DNA from: Ectocarpus siliculosus
Taxonomy: Eukaryota; Sar; Phaeophyceae; Ectocarpales; Ectocarpaceae
Reading direction: 5' to 3'
Length of the DNA: 64,000 bases
Assembly: GCA_000310025.1 (NCBI GenBank)
Contig: FN649728.1
Span: 1,004,309-1,068,308, forward strand
Part shown: positions 58,690-64,000 of the stretch, piece after piece
Layout: every line of letters begins with the position of its first letter
Numbering within the stretch: the stretch's first letter is position 1
Notes under the pieces: generated by a model
Seen by the model: the letters and a program-made list of their open reading frames with translations, nothing else
Told to the model about the DNA's origin: nothing
The model's database searches: none
Translations under genes and position numbers: made by a program

Positions 58690-58895
58690 GGCGGTGATTT
58701 TCTTCGTATCACTACGCCCCTCTCTGAAACACCTGTACCTTTGTGCCCCAAGACACCTGAAGGAGTGGTCAACACCACGCCCTGGCTTAACGGAATACAA
58801 CCCTCCGAAATGTGCTCTCTGCCAGTTTGGTATCTCTCTCTTCCCTCGGGCGGTAGAAAATGTTAATTTTAATAAATGCAATTCGAAATAAAACA
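58690..58895 (+). repeat. Internal repeat of the GGCGG element, copy 1
   Basis: A block containing CACTACGCCCCTCTCTGAAA is followed by a block containing CTCTCTTCCCTCGGGCGGTA. The same two blocks occur at 59308-59513 in reversed block order but the same strand. Confidence 0.8.
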
Positions 58896-59307
58896 ATATT
58901 CTAGAGGGCAGGATTGTTTAAGGCGTAGACAAAGCCGTAGACAAAACAAACCGAGTTTTATTGAAACAACTCGAATTGCCATACTGTTTATATTGGGGTA
59001 CCCGGAACGCATTGCGTACTGCGGGGCCCCCTCGGTCGAGAGGAGGAGTCGCATGTGTTACCATTCTGTTCAAGCCTTGTGTCCACAGAGTCTTAGCGTG
59101 CCAGAGAGAGAGTATCGCAGAGACAACTATTGTAGCGAGGTGGTCACATAGAAGGCTTCTAGTGGTGTGCCAGCCTCTGGAGCTGACAGGAAGTGGAGTA
59201 TTTTCCCACCCAACCACCCCTTTTCTTTCGAAGGTGGTGGAAAGGAGAGGACGGATAAAGTATCCGGTAGAACTTATACCTGTATGTATGTGAGGCGAAC
59301 GTGTCTG

Positions 59308-59513
59308 CGGGAAATGTGCTCTCTGCCAGTGTGGTATCTCTCTCTTCCCTCGGGCGGTAGAAAATATTTATAAATACAATTCAAAAGAAAACATTAAAGC
59401 GGTGATCATCTTCGCATCACTACGCCCCTCTCTGAAACACCTGTACCTTTGTGGCCCAAGACACCTGAAGGAGTGGTCAACACAACGCCCTGGCTTAACG
59501 GAATACAACCTTG
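59308..59513 (+). repeat. Internal repeat of the GGCGG element, copy 2
   Basis: Same blocks as 58690-58895 but in the order second, first. This fits a tandem duplication with a unique 420-bp stretch between the copies. Confidence 0.8.
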
Positions 59514-60600
59514 CTGTAGGCGCGCACACACTTTTTGTGTTCGGCCGCACGAAACCGTATTTTTTTTGCGGAGGAATTTGATGCGAACGAGCGCGGACAC
59601 ATCACTCTTTGCACACACGCCGTCGGCCCGGAGCATGCACTGAGCCGTAGTCCCATTTGATCGCCGCTTGAACTGGAAACAACACTCTGGCGCGCGCACA
59701 CACTTTGGTTTGGACACGTTTTTCGTCTACTCTATCAGAGCCTTGTGCGGCGGTATTGTTGGATGCAGATGTACACTCTGCTGTACACTCCCAGCGGGGT
59801 CGTACGGCATCAGATGTACACGTACATACCGCTGCAAACAACACTCAAACAATTGCAAGCAATCTTGCTCGTTCTACACGCGTGAATGCATGACGCGTGG
59901 CCATTTCTTCCACTCAGCGACGCGCCGTGAGGTGATGCCCAACACGCTGAAATCTCCATTCTTCATTTGTCTTAAATAAGGCGGTCACCGCCCTATTGGG
60001 CCAATCTCAGACCGTGTATAAGGCGGTAACCGCCTTATACACATATAAGGCGGCTGCCCGATATAAGGCGGTTTCCTTCACCGCGCACTACACCGCCTTG
60101 TATCGGGCCCCCTACTGTACCACAGAGAGACGAGCCTCCTTCTGGCTCTCTGGCTAGAGAGGAACGACCATATCTCATCTCTACACCCCGGTTACACTTC
60201 ATTTCCGGCCTTTGGGCGAAACGCGTGGAAGCAATTGCACGGGAAGAGCTACGATCGAAACTGCGTCAGAGCAAGTGGTATACAGATGAGCCGGTTGCCG
60301 AGAGAATCTTCTTCGATCTCGACATCAGCCAGTCAATCTACACGCACATCAGTCTCAGTTTTGTTCAACCCCCCTCGCCTGTTAGTGCGCAGCCTTGTCG
60401 TCCTTCTTGCCTTTCGTTCTTCGTAGAAGTGAAGGGCGCGTCGTGGGGACTTGCTTGGTCATGAATGATGGCACGGCAGTAGAAGAAGGGCTCGACCTGC
60501 TTTCAGACGGGTGGACGAGGGACAAGGGGCGAGGGGGGTCAGCACCTGCAGCGCTCATCGGCTCAAGGCCGTTTACATTCTAATGAGCGAGCCTACCTCG

Positions 60601-62958
60601 GCTGCTGACACGAAGTTTTGAGGTCCTTGGAAATTGTGAGGGGTGGGGCGTGGCTACATAGAGGTGGTGTGCATCATCGAATGCTTGACGGTTACGTTTG
60701 ATGAGTTGATGAGCTCTTGTTCGTTCGATTTATTGGTGAGATTGATGTGTTGTAGTTCCATTGCTGTGTAATTTTCAATCAACATCAACGTCGACCGACA
60801 TACACTTGTTTGCTTGTTGAAAATGTTTCAGATATAGCATCGTTGTGTCCTATGAAGAACAATTTCACAACGAAATTTTTCTTCGTCGAGCAGATACATG
60901 CATGAAGCTGGGGGTGTAACAGTCAAATTCCAGCCTCGTTATTTGTCGGAAACCCTGTGTCGTGACTGGACAAATTTGGTAGCCCAGACAGTCATGGCGT
61001 GGACAAGAGCACGCGCGGCGGCGGTTGTAGCAAGTTGGCACGAAGCGGAAGCTGCAGAGCGCGTCGCGAGATGAAAGGACCATAGCGGCCGCCCGACGTA
61101 GTAGTGGCGGCAGTAGAGCGAAAACCACGGTTGATGAGTAGATAAACCTACAGTGTACATCATATTGATGAGGTGATTGTAATTATTTCAACATTACACT
61201 GTATTCATCACCATAGCATCAACTCTAGTACCGGTCACTCGCACTGTGATGTCGACAATACTCCCGGCCCTTTGGGATGATGGGCGGAGTGCCCGAGTGC
61301 ATGGGAACCCCACATAGCAATGCTACGCGTAGCTGGAAAGTATCTTGCTGTCCAAAGCTGCATCATCTGCTGCTACACCTGAACGGGATTTCTCACTCAG
61401 TGGACGCGTCTGGTAGTACATGTTTGGTATCAGAGGGCAACGGTCTGATCTGTCCGGAGACCGGGTAGCGGACGTGTTTTCTTGCATCGAAAGCACGAAG
61501 TACACACCTCTGGTAGACAGTGCTCCTGGGGGGATACTACCTCTGCTACAGGGTAGAGGGATATAGAATATGACGCTTGGAGTACTGATGATGCTGTTCA
61601 TGTGTACAACACATGTATGTACAGCAGTGCCAAGTGGCAATTGCACCGGAGTGAACTATAGTTCTCGACAGCCTTCACATACATACGTACGTATTCATCA
61701 AATAGTACATCATACAGGTGATCCTTCGGAGTGAACATGTGAGAGTAAGCAGCGTGATCATCGGGTGATCCAAGGCGAACGTCAAGCAGGCAGAATATAA
61801 CCAATTCACAGCTGGCTGCCAACTGCCAGCTGGGACGTTTCCCAAACCTGGATGGAATACGACGGTCGTGATGGGGGGTAAGGCACAGGAACAATGCCAC
61901 AGCAGTCAACGATTCTATCGAAAGTGATGTGGGATGCAAGGAGAGTGATGGAGTGTCATGAAATTCCACAGAGGATTCTTTTTCGTCCGCTCATTGGTGT
62001 AGATCTTCAAGGGCAGCTGATGCAACTGTTGACGAGGCCCACCTGAATGAATAATGTACTAAGATAGAAAATGTATCGTGTTCCTTCCAGCCACAGTCTT
62101 TGCTATACGGAAACGTTTCGGTGACATATTTTTGAACGTTGTTCTCCTCACTCACTGACTCGCATACGCTCGGTCGCTCACTCACCACTTGCCCCGGAAA
62201 TGAGGTGTAGCGCTGTTGCCGGATGTAGAGTGTTCCAGAGAGAATGGGACATGCTTCTGTCGATTTCAAGTTTGGGTGTGAAAGGAGCGAAACGATACGC
62301 AGGTCGTGTTCGGAGTTGAAATATCAACTTGGTGGGCGGCCAGGCCGCCTCGGCCACGGTCCAGGTACCTAAAAAAAAGACAAAAAATGAAAGTTACGCA
62401 ACAATTGCAAGGGGAACGCGTGACTACTATTTTGTGAGATTGAGCACCTTGGAAGGGCTCGTTGTGCTCATCAGGGGTTTCTTCTCGGAAGGCCCGCCGG
62501 ATGTTCCCACAGTATGGGTTAATCCTAGAAATATTTTGACACCTGTGGGCGAGGACAACGAGAGCGCCAAAGTCCCTCGTCCACGATGCTGACGACTGTA
62601 CAAGAGCCCCATGTTCTCCAGCACTTCCTACGTTGGCGGAAGGGGTTCGAACCACGCTACCGTATTTCTCTGCGTCCTGTTCCAGTTTGTATCGGTATCG
62701 CTGTCAACATTGAGGTCGACGTGGCGAGTTCCCCCGGACAAAACTCCACCCAAAAATCCCAACAAATACCGCGATGGAAATCGATCATTTCGTCACGAGC
62801 GCCGTACTCATTTACACTTGCATTATCAAAACGGTAGTGCTTAGGTTCCGAACGCGACCAGGTTGCAGCCAAGAATCAACACGCTTTCCAGCTCAGGTCT
62901 AGAATGACTACGGGCGATTCTACTTGCCGACCTTCACGTGCACCCGTTTAGACTACAG
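60601..62958. other. No assignable gene
   Basis: Protein-like but unidentified open frames: minus 61598-61969 (contains MFTPKDHLYDVLFDEYVRMY) and plus 62329-62592 (contains LSTLEGLVVLIRGFF). Either could be an exon; splice sites are not decisive. Nothing else was seen. Confidence 0.35.
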
Positions 62959-63110
62959 GGTGAAACCGGGAACGGAGATAACTCTACGCTGCTCGCTGTG
63001 GAGACGATTTGGTGGGCCTTGCTGTACTGCCTCGCCCTTGTTACCGCTGCTGTTTACCTGTGGTTGGGTCTGGAATGTGATGTCGAGTATACTTTGTGGG
63101 ATCCTCAAAA
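62959..63110 (+). CDS. Possible exon of an unidentified membrane protein
   Basis: After GACTACAG the frame reads GETGNGDNSTLLAVETIWWA, then a strongly hydrophobic helix (LLYCLALVTAAVYLWLGL), then a short acidic/aromatic stretch ending DPQ before AA|GTATGTGAG, a consensus donor. Length is 152 bp (phase 0 in, phase 2 out). One transmembrane segment is the only functional hint. Other exons of the gene were not found with confidence, and it may continue beyond the window. Confidence 0.4.
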
Positions 63111-64000
63111 GTATGTGAGGGGTGGGGCGTGCTAAGCAAGGCGATGGCAACGTTTTATTCGTTCTTTCGAATTGATGGATTGAGTGGTTGCATCGATCAG
63201 GGTTTGGTTGCGTCGGTAGAAAATATCGCATCGTTGAACTGCAGGGCACGCGAACAATGGAACGCCCTACATGCATGTGACGTAGACAACTTTGTATGCA
63301 AACGTATACATGCGTACAATAGGTACTGTTACGCACATGTGCAGTGTGGCCTACCGATTCATGTGATACACGAATGATGATACACTAATTAATTGTCCCT
63401 AAAACGTGTATGTCTTGACTGACATGCTTGAACATTGGAGACCGTCCGATGCATTTTCCCCATCGCCAAAATCTTGAGACACCCCACGCCATCCTACGCG
63501 TCCCATGGGGTCGTTCCCACTACCCCAGCGCCCCTCTGGACCCTCCAACGCATGCCCACCTCCCGGGCCACGCGTTTGAGAAAAATATGTACGTCGCTTG
63601 CCGGACGCACGGATATAGGTCTATCCGTTGGCAAGGCGTGAAAATGGCACCAATGAACGTCAAGCTTCCTGAGGTTGTCTAAAGCATTGCATGACGGCCC
63701 CATGGGGTGATTTCTCGTGACGTGAGGGTTCGGCAATCAAGTACATGGTTCGGGTCTTCCTACTGAACGTGATCAGGTAGACAATCATTCACATTTATTT
63801 CCCCGCGCAGTGGACCTCTAGAGACCGTAACTGTCTTTTCGAGGAACCAGAAATCGGCCATTCACACGGCGAGTAGTTCGACGTACGTGCGCAACAGCTG
63901 CAGAGAGTGGGCGGTGCTAGAGTATCGCCGACCAATATCAATCAGTGAAAAAATGTTGATCCTTGACGGTGCTGGACTATGCTTTGGGTTTTGCGCTGCA
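63111..64000. other. Unassigned right end of window
   Basis: Open frames around 63428-63682 have no recognisable domain. If the exon at 62959-63110 is real, this is intron and possibly later exons of that gene. Confidence 0.3.

Larger units (their letters stand above)
58534..60112. mobile_element. 1.58-kb TA-flanked transposon with GGCGG subterminal repeats
   Basis: The ends are inverted repeats of about 23 bp: left GGGGGGCCGATATATGGCGG, right (reverse complement) GGGGGCCCGATACAAGGCGG. TA lies on both sides (58532-58533 and 60113-60114). Variants of CGATATATGGCGG recur about five times in the first 170 bp and again, in both orientations, in the last 140 bp, like binding sites for a transposase. 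No transposase ORF is present, so it is non-autonomous. Its position inside unit 4 of the tandem array defines the insertion clearly. Confidence 0.8.
56874..60600 (+). repeat. Tandem array of four about 530-bp units
   Basis: Units: 56874-57403 (530), 57404-57933 (530), 57934-58475 (542, with a 12-bp insertion) and 58476-58533 plus 60113-60600, the fourth split by a transposon. Each starts GCTGCCGAGAGCTTGCTCTG and ends GCGAGCCTACCTCG. A frame conserved in all copies reads WYTDEPVAERI, then FDLDIS; units carry a few replacements each. I recognise no family. It may be a repeated exon, a decayed gene fragment or satellite-like DNA. Confidence 0.85.

Noticed and set aside
1-64000. Integrated large DNA virus (phaeovirus-like) sequence
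   Set aside because: No viral capsid, polymerase or other core virus gene was recognised; the recombinases belong to YR retroelements by context.

Overview
This is nuclear DNA of an intron-rich eukaryotic alga. A stramenopile, most likely a brown alga, fits best; this is an inference. The grounds are a plastid co-chaperonin whose first exon encodes a signal-like segment followed by an Ala-Phe (ASAFAP-type) cleavage motif typical of secondary red plastids, small phase-matched exons with GT-AG introns of several hundred bases to 2.7 kb, CCG-rich low-complexity coding, and many mobile elements. There are two 100-base assembly gaps (34834-34933 and 56774-56873). No prokaryotic operons, CRISPR arrays, rRNA or convincing tRNA genes were seen.

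Layout. 1-3512: right-hand part of a tyrosine-recombinase (DIRS/Ngaro-order) retroelement with broken ORFs and a direct repeat after the last ORF. 4650-11349: a decayed ankyrin/TRP-like cation-channel gene whose ankyrin units are separate 43-codon exons; it carries two in-frame TAG codons and a frameshift. 11350-17643: no assignable gene, but a diverged segmental duplication. 17644-29769 (minus): a 14-exon FBH1-type helicase joining a PIP-box-like motif, a HIRAN domain, an F-box and a UvrD/Rep helicase. 30055-38938 (plus): a 7-exon plastid CPN20 (two tandem GroES domains), head-to-head with the helicase. These two are the only genes in the window that look intact.

38939-64000 is mostly repeats: a Ty3/gypsy integrase-chromodomain fragment, a 51-bp tandem array of palindromic units, a 4.9-kb near-perfect palindrome (2-kb arms), a second and different DIRS/Ngaro-order element (47915-52894), four copies of a C-tract-ended repeat family (two of them inside CPN20 intron 2), a tandem array of 530-bp units, and a 1.58-kb TA-flanked transposon with GGCGG subterminal repeats that split the fourth array unit. 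The last 1.3 kb holds one plausible exon of an unidentified membrane protein.

Exon coordinates of the helicase and CPN20 were derived by hand from splice signals, reading-frame phase and family motifs. Every proposed junction is phase-compatible, but none has transcript support here.
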